A stretch of 64,000 nucleotides of DNA from Mycolicibacterium fortuitum subsp. fortuitum (GTDB taxonomy: Bacteria > Actinomycetota > Actinomycetes > Mycobacteriales > Mycobacteriaceae), in assembly GCF_022179545.1 (NCBI RefSeq), contig NZ_AP025518.1, positions 3,472,001-3,536,000 of the forward strand, read 5' to 3'. The position numbers and the translations under genes are program-made. The stretch's first letter is position 1; each line of letters starts with the position of its first letter. The notes beneath the pieces are model-generated. The model was not told the DNA's origin. It saw only the letters and a program-made list of their open reading frames with translations, and ran no database searches. This document shows positions 52,375 through 60,644 of the stretch, piece after piece.

Positions 52375-53475
52375 ATGACCGACGATGTCGAGCCCGACGT
52401 ACTCGACCTGCCGGCGGTCGGTCCGCGGGATGGTGTCGGATTGTGCTTGTCCGGTGGCGGGTTCCGGGCCATGTTGTTTCACCTGGGTACCCTGCGCAGG
52501 CTGAACGAGACCGGATGGCTGGCCCGGTTGACTCGTGTGGCCTCGGTGTCCGGCGGCTCGATCACCGCCGCTGTCCTCGGCTTGGCCTGGCGTCGGCTCG
52601 AGTTCGACAACTCTGGTGTCGCAGGTAATTTCGGCGGCGAGGTGGAGGAGCCGGTCATGGATCTCGCCGATCACACCCTCGATCGCCCCGCGGTACTGGG
52701 CGGGCTGCTGATTCCCGGGCGGATTTCGCGGCGGGTACAGCACGCCTACGACAGGCACCTCTTTCACGGCGCGACACTGCAGGACCTCCCCCACCCCGAC
52801 GAGGGACCGCTGTTCGTGATCTTGTCGACCAACCTGAGCAATGGCTCGGCGTGGCGGTTCAGCCAGCCGTATATGCGGGACTGGCGCACCGATTCCATCG
52901 CCAACCCGACGCTGGCGATCGCCCACGCCGTCACCGCGAGTTCGGCCTTTCCACCGTTCCTTTCGCCAAGTCTGCTCGACATTCCCGGCAAGGGAACCCT
53001 TCAGCTCACCGACGGCGGCGTTTTCGACAATCTGGGCCTGGAGCCGGTGGTGAAGCGTTGCGCCACTGTCTTCGTCAGCGACGGCGGCGGCACCTTCAAG
53101 GTCGACCCGAACCCTAAGCGCGACTGGATTCGAGCCACCCTGCGGGTGCTGGACACCGTCGATGTCGAGGTCCGCCGGTTACGCCGGCGTCAGATCGTCG
53201 GACTCCTGGCATCCCGGCAACGCCGCGGCGCCTTCATGGCCATCAACACCGACTATTCCCGCTTCCCGCAACGCAGCCCGGCGTTGCCGGCCGGCGATGC
53301 GGCCACCAAGGCCCTGTCCCGGATACCCACCCGGCTCAAGAAGATCGACCCGACCGTGCGTCGGCAACTGGTCAATTGGGGCTACGCGGCGTGTGACGCG
53401 GCCTTGCGCAGCTACCTCGACAAGGAGCTTTTCGACCCGCCCGGGTTTCCGTACCCGACGGAGGGCGTGGGCTGA
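52375..53475 (+). CDS. Patatin-like phospholipase
   Basis: A 366-residue patatin-like acyl hydrolase. The oxyanion-hole motif is LSGGGFRAMLFHLG (residues 26-39), the nucleophile is serine 59 in SVSGGS (the GxSxG elbow with the first glycine changed), and the catalytic aspartate is 213 in LTDGGVFDN. No signal peptide is visible, so it acts from the cytoplasm on membrane phospholipids. Start ATG 52375 has GGAGG six bases upstream and is 11 bases after the MBL stop. Patatins are common membrane-attacking effectors of bacterial conflict systems (for example CBASS CapV). Together with the CHAT protease and MBL hydrolase it completes the operon; activation by cleavage is a hypothesis. Confidence 0.9.
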   Translation: MTDDVEPDVLDLPAVGPRDGVGLCLSGGGFRAMLFHLGTLRRLNETGWLARLTRVASVSGGSITAAVLGLAWRRLEFDNSGVAGNFGGEVEEPVMDLADHTLDRPAVLGGLLIPGRISRRVQHAYDRHLFHGATLQDLPHPDEGPLFVILSTNLSNGSAWRFSQPYMRDWRTDSIANPTLAIAHAVTASSAFPPFLSPSLLDIPGKGTLQLTDGGVFDNLGLEPVVKRCATVFVSDGGGTFKVDPNPKRDWIRATLRVLDTVDVEVRRLRRRQIVGLLASRQRRGAFMAINTDYSRFPQRSPALPAGDAATKALSRIPTRLKKIDPTVRRQLVNWGYAACDAALRSYLDKELFDPPGFPYPTEGVG

Positions 53476-53547
53476 CAGCTAACGAACGGCCGGCATCCCG
53501 ATGGCGAAGATTGCCCGCCGCCGCCGCGACAGCAGTAGATTGCTGCC

Positions 53548-54189
53548 GTGGGGAAACGACTGTTGGCCGGCGGCCGGGGACGCTTGCTGGCGCTTGCCGC
53601 CTCCGTCACCCTCGCCGGGGGCATGGTGTACGCGCAGAACACCGGACCGAAATGCTGTGAAGAAGCCCCGTCCGCCACACCGGCCGCCAGCCAGCAAGCC
53701 GCCGCCCCGGTTCCCGCGCAAGCCGAGTTGGTGGCGGCCAGTGCGCCCGTCGTGGCCCGCGATTTCCAGTTCTCCCTGCCCAAAGGGCCCGCCCCCGAGG
53801 GCGGGCTGCAGGTCAAGACGATCTGGGTGGCCCGCGCCATCGCCGTGATGTTTCCCGAGATCACCACGATCGGCGGGTATCGGCAAGATGCGCTGAAGTG
53901 GCACCCCAACGGCCTGGCGATCGACGTGATGATCCCGAACTATCACTCCGAGAAGGGCATCGAACTCGGTAACCAGATCGCCGGGTTCGCCTTGGCCAAC
54001 GCCAAGCGCTGGGGTGTGCTGCACGTGATCTGGCGCCAGGGCCTCTATCCGGGTATCGGCGCGCCCCATTGGACCGCGGACTACGGCAACGAGACCCTCA
54101 ACCACTTCGACCACGTCCACATCGCCACCGATGGTGGCGGATACCCCACGGGCCACGAGACCTACTTCCTGGGCTCGATGTCGAAGTAG
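53548..54189 (+). CDS. Secreted M15-like peptidase/hydrolase, paralogue A
   Basis: A 213-residue exported protein. The N-terminal part has a signal-like hydrophobic stretch (LLALAASVTLAGGMVYA) and a low-complexity Ala/Pro linker. The C-terminal domain (about 85-213) has the LAS/M15 metallopeptidase arrangement: HPNGLAIDVMIPN (H119, D126) and FDHVHIATDGG (D188, H189, H191), with GHETYFLG following. This is the motif order of D-alanyl-D-alanine carboxypeptidase-like enzymes and of the ARB-07466-type fungal domain found fused in actinobacteria. It likely acts on cell-wall peptides or glycans. GTG 53548 starts 72 bases after the patatin gene. It is closely related to the gene at 58684, including nearly identical DNA around the HxxG motif. 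Confidence 0.82.
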   Translation: MGKRLLAGGRGRLLALAASVTLAGGMVYAQNTGPKCCEEAPSATPAASQQAAAPVPAQAELVAASAPVVARDFQFSLPKGPAPEGGLQVKTIWVARAIAVMFPEITTIGGYRQDALKWHPNGLAIDVMIPNYHSEKGIELGNQIAGFALANAKRWGVLHVIWRQGLYPGIGAPHWTADYGNETLNHFDHVHIATDGGGYPTGHETYFLGSMSK

Positions 54190-54339
54190 CGTGCCCGGCA
54201 CGTCCGCAGCGGTGTTTAGCGGTGGTGCAGGCGGGTATGCACCCGAAGCTCCGCGGGGGGTCGCGAGGTCCCCGGCGATCTTCATTTCATGAGCCGCCAG
54301 GGATTCCTTGATGGAACACACAACGCAAGGAGTCCGGAA

Positions 54340-54744
54340 ATGACATTCAAGAATGCTGCAGCCAAAACCGCGACAGCGGCCGCATTGCTTCTCGCGGGCG
54401 CAGGACTGGGGTCGGGCCTGGCACAGGCCGATCCGCCTGGGCCGTTCCCACCGCCGATACCGCCGATTCCCGGGCCCGGAGTAAATGCCGGCGTGCCCGG
54501 TAACCCCCTGCCGCCCGGCCAGGGCTATCTGCCTCCTCCCGGTCATGGTGGCCCGATGCCACAGGACCGCATATCGTTCGCGGCTCCTCCGCCCTGGGTA
54601 CTGATGCCCGTGATTCCGCCGATCGGCACCCCGCCGGCACCGCCACTGCCCGCCTGGGCGGACGGGTTACCGGTGTTCTGGAATCCCGATCTCGGCGCGT
54701 GGGGCGTCTGGGACGCGCAGGCCGGGGTATTCGTCCGGATCTAG
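54340..54744 (+). CDS. Proline-rich exported protein
   Basis: A 134-residue predicted secreted protein. The signal peptide (about 33 residues) ends at SGLAQADPPG. The mature sequence is dominated by Pro/Gly runs (PFPPPIPPIPGPG, PPAPPLPAWADG) and ends VFWNPDLGAWGVWDAQAGVFVRI, a Trp-rich module common in small mycobacterial exported proteins. ATG 54340 has AAGGAG 8 bases upstream; an upstream ATG at 54289 has none. No enzymatic motif. Function unknown. Confidence 0.82.
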   Translation: MTFKNAAAKTATAAALLLAGAGLGSGLAQADPPGPFPPPIPPIPGPGVNAGVPGNPLPPGQGYLPPPGHGGPMPQDRISFAAPPPWVLMPVIPPIGTPPAPPLPAWADGLPVFWNPDLGAWGVWDAQAGVFVRI

Positions 54745-54747
54745 CGG

Positions 54748-55962
54748 TTACGCGGCGCTGCTGACGTGGACCGCGGACTCGCCGATGTTGGCTGTGCCGT
54801 CTCCGATGATGGTGTGCAGCAAGGCTTGTTGCTCACGCCTGCCTCGGTCGACTGCGCGGTCCATGCCCGCGGGCAGCGCCATTGCCGCAACACTGCGGAT
54901 CAGGTTGACCGGCATCTTCAGCACGGGATACCAGGGCGGCATGTAGACCGGCAGGCCCAGGACGCGCATGGCGCTGGGCCCGAGGAACGCACTGGTGATC
55001 GACAGGTGCCGGGCCCACGCCAGGCGGCGCCGCAAGCCTCGGACGCCTCGGTAGTGCCATGACAACGGGTCCTGCGCCATCGGAACCGATAGCTGCTGGG
55101 TGGTTTCATCGGGGACCGCCAAGGCGGTCGAGGTGTGATAGAGCACCCGGATGCTGTCACGGAAGCTGTGCGGTAGCCATTCGTCCTCGACGCCGATCAA
55201 CCAGCCGACGTAGCGCGTCAGGTGCGCGATGGCGTCGAGTTCGCCTGGGGCGGGAAGAATCCCCATCGCAAGTGACGCCACCGGAGGTGCGACGAGCGCA
55301 CCGACCAATGTGGCCGCCATGTCGGTCTGGTTGACCGGTAGCCCCCACTGGTCGGCACGCCAATCGGGCATTGCCGAAACGTGCCGGCGCACGAAAGCGT
55401 GGATCAACCGCACGTGCAGGGTGGACCGGTAACCGACTCCCAGTGGGGCGAGGCCTCCATCAGAGATGACGTCCATCGCCCATTGCATCGTTTCGGCGAA
55501 GCGCTTGTTCGAGCCCTTCTCCAGAGCGCCCGTGCGGAGCAGGGTCTTGTTGAATCCCGAGAACTGGTAGCCGCCGAGCAGCGAGACGTCGCGGGCAATC
55601 GACATTCCGTCCGCACCGCCCCGCGCCAGCGCGCGCTGCCCCTTCCGCAGCTTCTCGGGGTCCACCCAGTCCGGAATTCGCTCGACACCGATGAAGAACT
55701 CGCGCAACGGTTCTGGAGCGTCGGGCACGTTGTCGATACCTTCGGCGAGCGCTTTCTCGAACAGGGGGCGCATCTGCGCCATTCCGGCCGACGACATCCA
55801 GTCGACCAGCCGGTCCATCGGCTCGTCCCCGACAGTCAGCCGTTCACCGAGTCGACGCCACTGGGCCGCGTCGGGGTTGCGAATGCCCAACATCATGGCG
55901 AACGACCGCATGGCACCGGGAACCGCGCGCGGCTGTTCCGGGTGACGAGTCGGCACGTTCAT
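54748..55962 (-). CDS. DUF2236 (Lcp/MpaB-like) oxygenase family protein
   Basis: A 404-residue protein of the DUF2236 family, related to latex-clearing protein (Lcp, rubber oxygenase) and MpaB. Heme-associated features typical of the group are WMSSAGMAQMR, HAFVRRHVSAM and YVGWLIGVEDEWLPH; no Tat signal is apparent. ATG 55962 has AGGAGG upstream. It is divergent from a TetR gene over an 18-bp perfect palindrome, the arrangement seen for regulated lcp genes. A role in oxidising a polyisoprenoid or lipid is plausible; substrate not shown. Confidence 0.88.
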   Translation of the reverse strand: MNVPTRHPEQPRAVPGAMRSFAMMLGIRNPDAAQWRRLGERLTVGDEPMDRLVDWMSSAGMAQMRPLFEKALAEGIDNVPDAPEPLREFFIGVERIPDWVDPEKLRKGQRALARGGADGMSIARDVSLLGGYQFSGFNKTLLRTGALEKGSNKRFAETMQWAMDVISDGGLAPLGVGYRSTLHVRLIHAFVRRHVSAMPDWRADQWGLPVNQTDMAATLVGALVAPPVASLAMGILPAPGELDAIAHLTRYVGWLIGVEDEWLPHSFRDSIRVLYHTSTALAVPDETTQQLSVPMAQDPLSWHYRGVRGLRRRLAWARHLSITSAFLGPSAMRVLGLPVYMPPWYPVLKMPVNLIRSVAAMALPAGMDRAVDRGRREQQALLHTIIGDGTANIGESAVHVSSAA

Positions 55963-55997
55963 CGGTGACCTCCTGGGCAGGACGGATCCCACACGAT

Positions 55998-56015
55998 TGA
56001 CTACGTATGTAGTCA
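55998..56015. promoter_or_regulatory. TetR-type palindromic operator
   Basis: TGACTACGTATGTAGTCA: perfect 7-bp arms TGACTAC and GTAGTCA around a 4-base centre. It lies midway in the 73-base divergent spacer between the Lcp-like gene and the TetR gene, so one dimer could control both promoters. Confidence 0.7.
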
Positions 56016-56035
56016 GAATCTAGGCCCCGGGTAGG

Positions 56036-56683
56036 GTGATGTCAATGAAGCGCGTGCAAGTGGTGCGCGGATACGGCGGCATCAGCGCAGCCGACCGCCG
56101 GACCGAACGACGGAGCAAACTGCTCGCCGCCGGACGGCAGATCTGGGGCGAATCCGGCGTCACCGAGGTCACCGTGCGCGCCGTATGCAGCGCGGCCGGG
56201 CTGACCTCTCGCTACTTCTACGAGCAATTCGAAACCCGAGATGCGTTGCTGTATGCCATTTCCGACGACGTGCGAGATCAACTGCTGACAGCATTGGTGA
56301 ACGCCGGCGTGGGCGATCCGGGCACCCTGACCGACAAACTTCGCTCAGCCCTCACCGCATTCCTGAACATCATCGCGGCCGATCCGCACATCCACCGCAT
56401 CGCCACCGGCGACGTCAGCAGCGTCGCCGGACTGACAGAGCACCGCACACACATCTTGGAGATGATCACCGGCCTCATCGTCCAACTCGCCCCCGATGTG
56501 TTGACCTCGGCCACTCCCAGTCCGCCCGAACTGCGCCGGGGCGCACAGTTCATGGTCGGCGGCGTCAACCAGATCATCGAATCCTGGCTCGAGAATCCCA
56601 CCGAAACGCCTGAGGAACTCGCGGCCGAATGCGCTGACCTCTGCGTCGCCGTGGTGCGCGGGGTCACGCGGTCGAGCGACTAG
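56036..56683 (+). CDS. TetR-family regulator (LcpR-like)
   Basis: A 215-residue TetR regulator. Its helix-turn-helix is RRSKLLAAGRQIWGESGVTEVTVRAVCSAAGLTSRYFYEQF, split over about residues 24-65, and the C-terminal domain is all helical. GTG 56036 and ATG 56039 and 56045 are all possible starts. It is divergent from the Lcp/MpaB-like gene, and the 18-bp palindrome between them is its likely operator. In Lcp-containing actinobacteria a TetR regulator similarly controls lcp; whether the same ligand applies here is unknown. Confidence 0.9.
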   Translation: MMSMKRVQVVRGYGGISAADRRTERRSKLLAAGRQIWGESGVTEVTVRAVCSAAGLTSRYFYEQFETRDALLYAISDDVRDQLLTALVNAGVGDPGTLTDKLRSALTAFLNIIAADPHIHRIATGDVSSVAGLTEHRTHILEMITGLIVQLAPDVLTSATPSPPELRRGAQFMVGGVNQIIESWLENPTETPEELAAECADLCVAVVRGVTRSSD

Positions 56684-56762
56684 CGTCGGCCTCGGCGTTT
56701 AGCACGAACGGTGACGGCAACTCTGCGGGTGGCCAGCTACCCCCAACAGAGAGGGCTCCCTC

Positions 56763-56933
56763 ATGAGCCATCCACATTCGGACAAGGGCGAGTCGGACGT
56801 CGAGCGGGACACCCATGTGACTGCGTCCCGCGCCGGCCGAGATTCCGACGGCAGTTATGTGGGACGCGCCTCTTCTGACGACGATTTCGACAGCGGACAG
56901 ACCGGTGCCGAGGCGCGTAGTTCCGACAGCTGA
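56763..56933 (+). CDS. Small acidic hydrophilic protein (56 aa)
   Basis: A 56-residue polar protein starting MSHPHSDKGESDVERD and ending with the GQTGAEARSSDS block common to several small mycobacterial proteins. AGAGAGGG lies seven bases before ATG 56763. It has no hydrophobic core and is likely disordered, rich in Ser, Asp, Gly and Arg. Its stop lies six bases from the stop of the convergent amine oxidase gene. A role is not known; I rate it real because the composition and C-terminal block recur in mycobacteria. Confidence 0.65.
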   Translation: MSHPHSDKGESDVERDTHVTASRAGRDSDGSYVGRASSDDDFDSGQTGAEARSSDS

Positions 56934-56938
56934 GCGCG

Positions 56939-58303
56939 CTACGCCGCCACTACGCTCTCGGCCGCCATCACCTCTGCCGCGGCGCGTTCACCCGACCTGA
57001 CAGCGCCGTCGATCCAGCCGCACATGACGGCCGAGCTCTCCGTGCCGGCCCAGTGGATCCGGCCGCACGGGACCCGCAGTGTGGGCCCGAACTGGGTGAG
57101 CACCCCGGGCGGGGCGTGACTGATCATCCCGCCACCCGAGTAGCGTTCCACCGTCCAATTCTGCTCGTGATAGCTCAGCGGAGACGCAGCCATCGGCCCG
57201 AAGCGGTCGATCAACTCACCGATCACCACAGCCCGGCGCTCGGCGGCATCGAGAAGCCCGAGCTTGCGCGCGGCGGGTCCCTCGGTGATCACGCACATGA
57301 TCCCGGGAGTGCCGGTGTCCGTGCAGGCATCGATGGTCAGCGTCGCGGGGCTGCCCGGTGCCGCGGACTGTCCGCACAGTCCACCGGCTCGCCAGAACGC
57401 GGTGTCATACATGATCGAGATCTTGAAGACCGCCCCGCTGGGCATCCGCTGATGCAGAAGCATTCGATCCACGGGAAGCATTGGCTCATAGCGGATCTGG
57501 TGCGCCACCGCCAGAGGGACAGCCACGATCACCTGCCCCGCGCGTACCGTCATGCCCTCGGCGTGGATCGTCACACCGCCGCCGTCCTGGGCGATGACGT
57601 GCACCGGTTTCGAAAGATGCAGCGCCCCACCGAGTTCGGCCGCCAACGGGCCGTAGATCGCACCCATGCCGCCGCGCACGCGCGCGTCCTGGGCGCCGCC
57701 CTTGGTGGAGATGACGAAGCCCGGTCCACCACCCGACCCCATCTGGTGGAGCGCCCACAGCAACGACACCTCAGAACCCGCCGACGTGTAGATGCCGGCG
57801 AGCGCCATGTCGAGCATCTCGCGGGCCTGCCGGGACCGCATGTGCCGGTTGATCCACTCCCCCAAGCTGATCCGGTCCCATTCAACCGCCCGCTTCGCTT
57901 CCCACGGGGCCTCGAAGGGAATCGTCTTGCACATCAACTCCACCTCGAGCAGTCCGGCACCGAGGTTGGCGATCGCCCAGGGGCTCATCGCCCAAGGGAT
58001 CGTGCCGGAATAGCGGTGCTGTTTGCCGTCGAGGATCATCATCGCGTCGCCGTCGACGAACTGCTTGTGCTCCTCGACGCCGTACTCGGCCATCAGGGCT
58101 TTGATGCGGTCCTGCCCGGGTCCGATCCAGGCCCCACCCCGGTCGATCCAGGTTCCGTCATCGAGCACCTCGGTGAAGGTGCGCCCCCCGACCCGGTCCC
58201 GCGCCTCCAGCACTGCCACCGAGCGACCCGCCTGCTTGAGTCGCACGGCAGCGGCCAGACCGGCGAACCCCGCCCCCACTACACAACAGTCGACATCCGT
58301 CAT
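56939..58303 (-). CDS. aofH: Flavin monoamine oxidase (AofH type, Rv3170-like)
   Basis: A 454-residue flavin amine oxidase. The ADP-binding fold is VVGAGFAGLAAAVRLKQAG followed by VLEARDRVGGRTFTEVLDDG, the substrate-binding half has GGAWIGPGQDRI, and the C-terminal FAD-binding element is IHWAGTESSAVMCGWIDGAVRSGERAA. These are the landmarks of bacterial monoamine oxidase/aromatic amine oxidases; it resembles Rv3170 (aofH). ATG 58303 has GGGAGGG upstream, which decides it over the longer frame. It is soluble and lacks a C-terminal anchor. Oxidation of amines to aldehydes with H2O2 release is expected. Confidence 0.93.
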   Translation of the reverse strand: MTDVDCCVVGAGFAGLAAAVRLKQAGRSVAVLEARDRVGGRTFTEVLDDGTWIDRGGAWIGPGQDRIKALMAEYGVEEHKQFVDGDAMMILDGKQHRYSGTIPWAMSPWAIANLGAGLLEVELMCKTIPFEAPWEAKRAVEWDRISLGEWINRHMRSRQAREMLDMALAGIYTSAGSEVSLLWALHQMGSGGGPGFVISTKGGAQDARVRGGMGAIYGPLAAELGGALHLSKPVHVIAQDGGGVTIHAEGMTVRAGQVIVAVPLAVAHQIRYEPMLPVDRMLLHQRMPSGAVFKISIMYDTAFWRAGGLCGQSAAPGSPATLTIDACTDTGTPGIMCVITEGPAARKLGLLDAAERRAVVIGELIDRFGPMAASPLSYHEQNWTVERYSGGGMISHAPPGVLTQFGPTLRVPCGRIHWAGTESSAVMCGWIDGAVRSGERAAAEVMAAESVVAA

Positions 58304-58683
58304 GGTGACCCTCCCCGTTGTCGACGGGCCAGATTCGCTCAAATTACGCCGTCGTCAGCTGCGCCGTAGGCACTGTCAGCCGACTCGTGTGGTAAACGCC
58401 ATAAATTTTGCCGCGCCGGCTGCGTGTCACTCCGATCAGACCGGGTGGAGGCCACCGGAAAAGTCGAACCCGCCCCCTGAAAATCGCACCCGCAGCCACC
58501 TGTGCAAGGATGTCTGATCTGCGGATTTCCGACAGGCCGCGCGTAGTTCATCTTCAGTTCAGCCGGCCGGCCATTGCGTCAATCCACAGTTGACGTGCGA
58601 CCGGTGATTTGGTTGCCATCGACAGCATCAGAGAACTTCGCGATTCCGGGGATCGTTCGGCCCGCCGGTAGGGTCCGGTCCTC
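58304..58683. other. 380-base intergenic region with no gene found
   Basis: I see no convincing coding frame, RNA or repeat. A 21-codon minus-strand frame near 58555-58620 is too short and unsupported. The region presumably holds the divergent promoters of the amine oxidase and the paralogue B hydrolase. Confidence 0.6.
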
Positions 58684-59304
58684 GTGGGTAGACACCATCT
58701 GAAAAAGGATCGGCGCCGCCGGTCTGCAGCCATGGCTGTGGTCGTCGTGCCTGCCGCCGCACTTGTCGTCGTCGGCGCAGACACCGCGCCGACCGTCAAC
58801 ATCGAACCCGAAGTTGTGACCGCTCCGGCCGTCATCCCGGCCGTGGCGCCCGTTGCCCCCGCGGTACGCGCCGAGCGCGCCGTGCGACGGAACATGAGGT
58901 TCCCGCTACCGGTCGGTGTGGCACCCGAGAAGGGCCTTCAGATCGAGACCATCTTGGCCGCCCGTGCCGTCAGCGCACGATTCCCCGAGATTCTCAACAT
59001 CGGCGGAGTCCGGGCCGATTCGATGAAGTGGCACCCCAACGGGCAGGCGATCGACGTGATGATCCCGAACTACGCCACCCCGGAAGGCAAGGCGCTCGGA
59101 GAACGGATCGTCGCGTACGCACTGGACAATGCGGACCGGTTCGGCGTCAACCACGTGATCTTCCGCCAGCAGATCTACTCCCGCGGCAAGGCGCCCAGAA
59201 TGATGTCGAACCGCGGCGGTGACACCGCCAACCACTTCGACCACGTTCACATCGCCACCAACGGCGGCGGATTCCCCACCGGCCACGAAACGTATCTGAC
59301 GTAA
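58684..59304 (+). CDS. Secreted M15-like peptidase/hydrolase, paralogue B
   Basis: A 206-residue paralogue of the gene at 53548. A basic N-terminus and a hydrophobic stretch (AAMAVVVVPAAALVVVG) precede an Ala/Val/Pro linker and the same C-terminal domain: HPNGQAIDVMIPN with histidine and aspartate, and NHFDHVHIATNGGG followed by PTGHETY. The distribution of ligands (H-x6-D then HxH) again matches M15/LAS enzymes. GTG 58684 starts it. The DNA around the HPNG motif differs from paralogue A by only two bases in about 48, pointing to recent duplication or gene conversion. Confidence 0.8.
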   Translation: MGRHHLKKDRRRRSAAMAVVVVPAAALVVVGADTAPTVNIEPEVVTAPAVIPAVAPVAPAVRAERAVRRNMRFPLPVGVAPEKGLQIETILAARAVSARFPEILNIGGVRADSMKWHPNGQAIDVMIPNYATPEGKALGERIVAYALDNADRFGVNHVIFRQQIYSRGKAPRMMSNRGGDTANHFDHVHIATNGGGFPTGHETYLT

Positions 59305-59423
59305 CTCCTGCGGATCCTTCACTGCTGGCGGTCGGGCGTCGCCACGGATTTGCTGTCTCTGAAATTGCCGATCATCGGCGTGCCGGAACCAGCATCGAGA
59401 GCAAACGGCGCGATGATGCAGAT

Positions 59424-60182
59424 GTGGTTGTTGATACAAATGTGACCAACGCTGCGCCGGAGCCCTCGCCCTCCGGCTCAGAAGCCGACAAAGTGCAGAG
59501 CGCCCCGGAGACGGCCGCGAGTTCGCCGGCCGAGCAGCAGCGTGCCTGGACGATGCCCAAATCCCCGGTGACGCGCCAGCAGGCGGACGAGTTCGGACGG
59601 ATCGCCCGCAAGGTCGTCACCGCGATCATCGGTTTCATCGCCGGCGTTGCCCGATACGGTGCCCGCACGATTCGCCGGCTCGCCGTCGCGGTCGAGCTAG
59701 TCCCGCCCACCGTGCGCGTGTTGGCCCTGATGGGCGTGCTGACCTTGCTGGGAATCGTCGGCGCGATCGCCATGAACAACTCTGCGGGCCTGGTCTGCAT
59801 TGTCGTGGTGGTCCCGCTGTGCTCGATCATTCTCGGCGCACTCGGGCACCGTTGGTACAGCGGCCTCAGCGCCGAGCCTGCGCCGCGCACGGAGGCCCCG
59901 GCCGTCGCAACCTCGGCCCCGGATCTGCAGCGCTCGATCGAATACGTCGACAAGAAGCTCACGCTGGCACTCAACGCTTTCGGAGCCGAGCGTCAACAAC
60001 ACGCAATGATCGCCCTGTTCCAGGCCAAGACCGCTGTCGAACTCACGCTCGGCACGGAGCAGGACACGACCAGCCATGTCGACGCGTTGCTGGCCGTCGA
60101 CGACCACGACGCTCGGCCGCGAATCCGGGCCGGCTCGGTGTCAAAACCGTTGCGGGAAAACAATTCTCTGGCCGCATCATGA
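59424..60182 (+). CDS. Membrane protein with two helices and C-terminal coiled region
   Basis: A 252-residue protein. After a Pro/Ser/Glu-rich N-terminus (about 1-50) come two hydrophobic helices, about residues 95-115 (VRVLALMGVLTLLGIVGAIAM) and about 118-138 (LVCIVVVVPLCSIILGALG), then a cytoplasmic domain whose RSIEYVDKKLTLALNAFGAERQQH reads as a helical or coiled segment. GTG 59424 starts it without a good ribosome site. It overlaps the next gene (ATGA), so the two are coupled. The family is not known to me. It may anchor or present the small partner protein. Confidence 0.7.
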   Translation: MVVDTNVTNAAPEPSPSGSEADKVQSAPETAASSPAEQQRAWTMPKSPVTRQQADEFGRIARKVVTAIIGFIAGVARYGARTIRRLAVAVELVPPTVRVLALMGVLTLLGIVGAIAMNNSAGLVCIVVVVPLCSIILGALGHRWYSGLSAEPAPRTEAPAVATSAPDLQRSIEYVDKKLTLALNAFGAERQQHAMIALFQAKTAVELTLGTEQDTTSHVDALLAVDDHDARPRIRAGSVSKPLRENNSLAAS

Positions 60183-60535
60183 CCGAGCACACCCTCTCCG
60201 GTCAGGTCGCCCTCATCGAGGATGACTACACGTTGGTGATCAATCGTGGGGCCGAGGCGGGTGTGACCCCCGGCATGGTTTTCGCCGTGCTCTCCGAATC
60301 GGACCAGGTGATCACCGATCCCGAATCCGGCCGGGAATTGGGCAGACTCACCCGCGAGAAGCTTCGAGTCCGGGTGTTCGACGTGCAGCCGCTGTTCTCC
60401 AGGGCACACACGTTCGCCCGGACCGACGACTTCTATGGACTCTTCCAGGCCACCGCCGTGGTCACGGTCTATGTCGGTGACAGCTTGGAATTGGTAGCGG
60501 GTGAAGCCGAGGTGCGTCGAACGGCGTCGGGGTAG
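60179..60535 (+). CDS. Small FlgT-C-like beta-domain protein
   Basis: A 118-residue soluble protein whose core, SGQVALIEDDYTLVINRGAEAGVTPGMVFAVL, resembles the FlgT C-terminal/KOW-like beta-barrel module found in many periplasmic proteins. There is no signal peptide. ATG 60179 overlaps the stop of the membrane protein (ATGA), so a complex with it is likely. The match to FlgT_C is from pattern only, and no enzymatic residues are evident. No ATPase or regulator gene adjoins the pair. Confidence 0.7.
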   Translation: MTEHTLSGQVALIEDDYTLVINRGAEAGVTPGMVFAVLSESDQVITDPESGRELGRLTREKLRVRVFDVQPLFSRAHTFARTDDFYGLFQATAVVTVYVGDSLELVAGEAEVRRTASG

Positions 60536-60644
60536 TTGGGCGAACTGACGAAGGCTTGAGGGCCACGGCCCCGAGCTCAGAAGAGGTCACGCTGTTCCTG
60601 GTCGCTCAACGGCGGGTTTGATCGCCTGCGGTAGAAAGGAAGTC

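Noticed and set aside
49234..53475. CBASS system because of the patatin
   Set aside because: CapV-type patatins need a CD-NTase; none is present within the flanks, and the CHAT and MBL genes are not usual CBASS components.
58554..58895. 113-codon minus-strand frame ahead of paralogue B
   Set aside because: Mostly antisense of the paralogue B gene; only its last 21 codons lie in free sequence, with no support.
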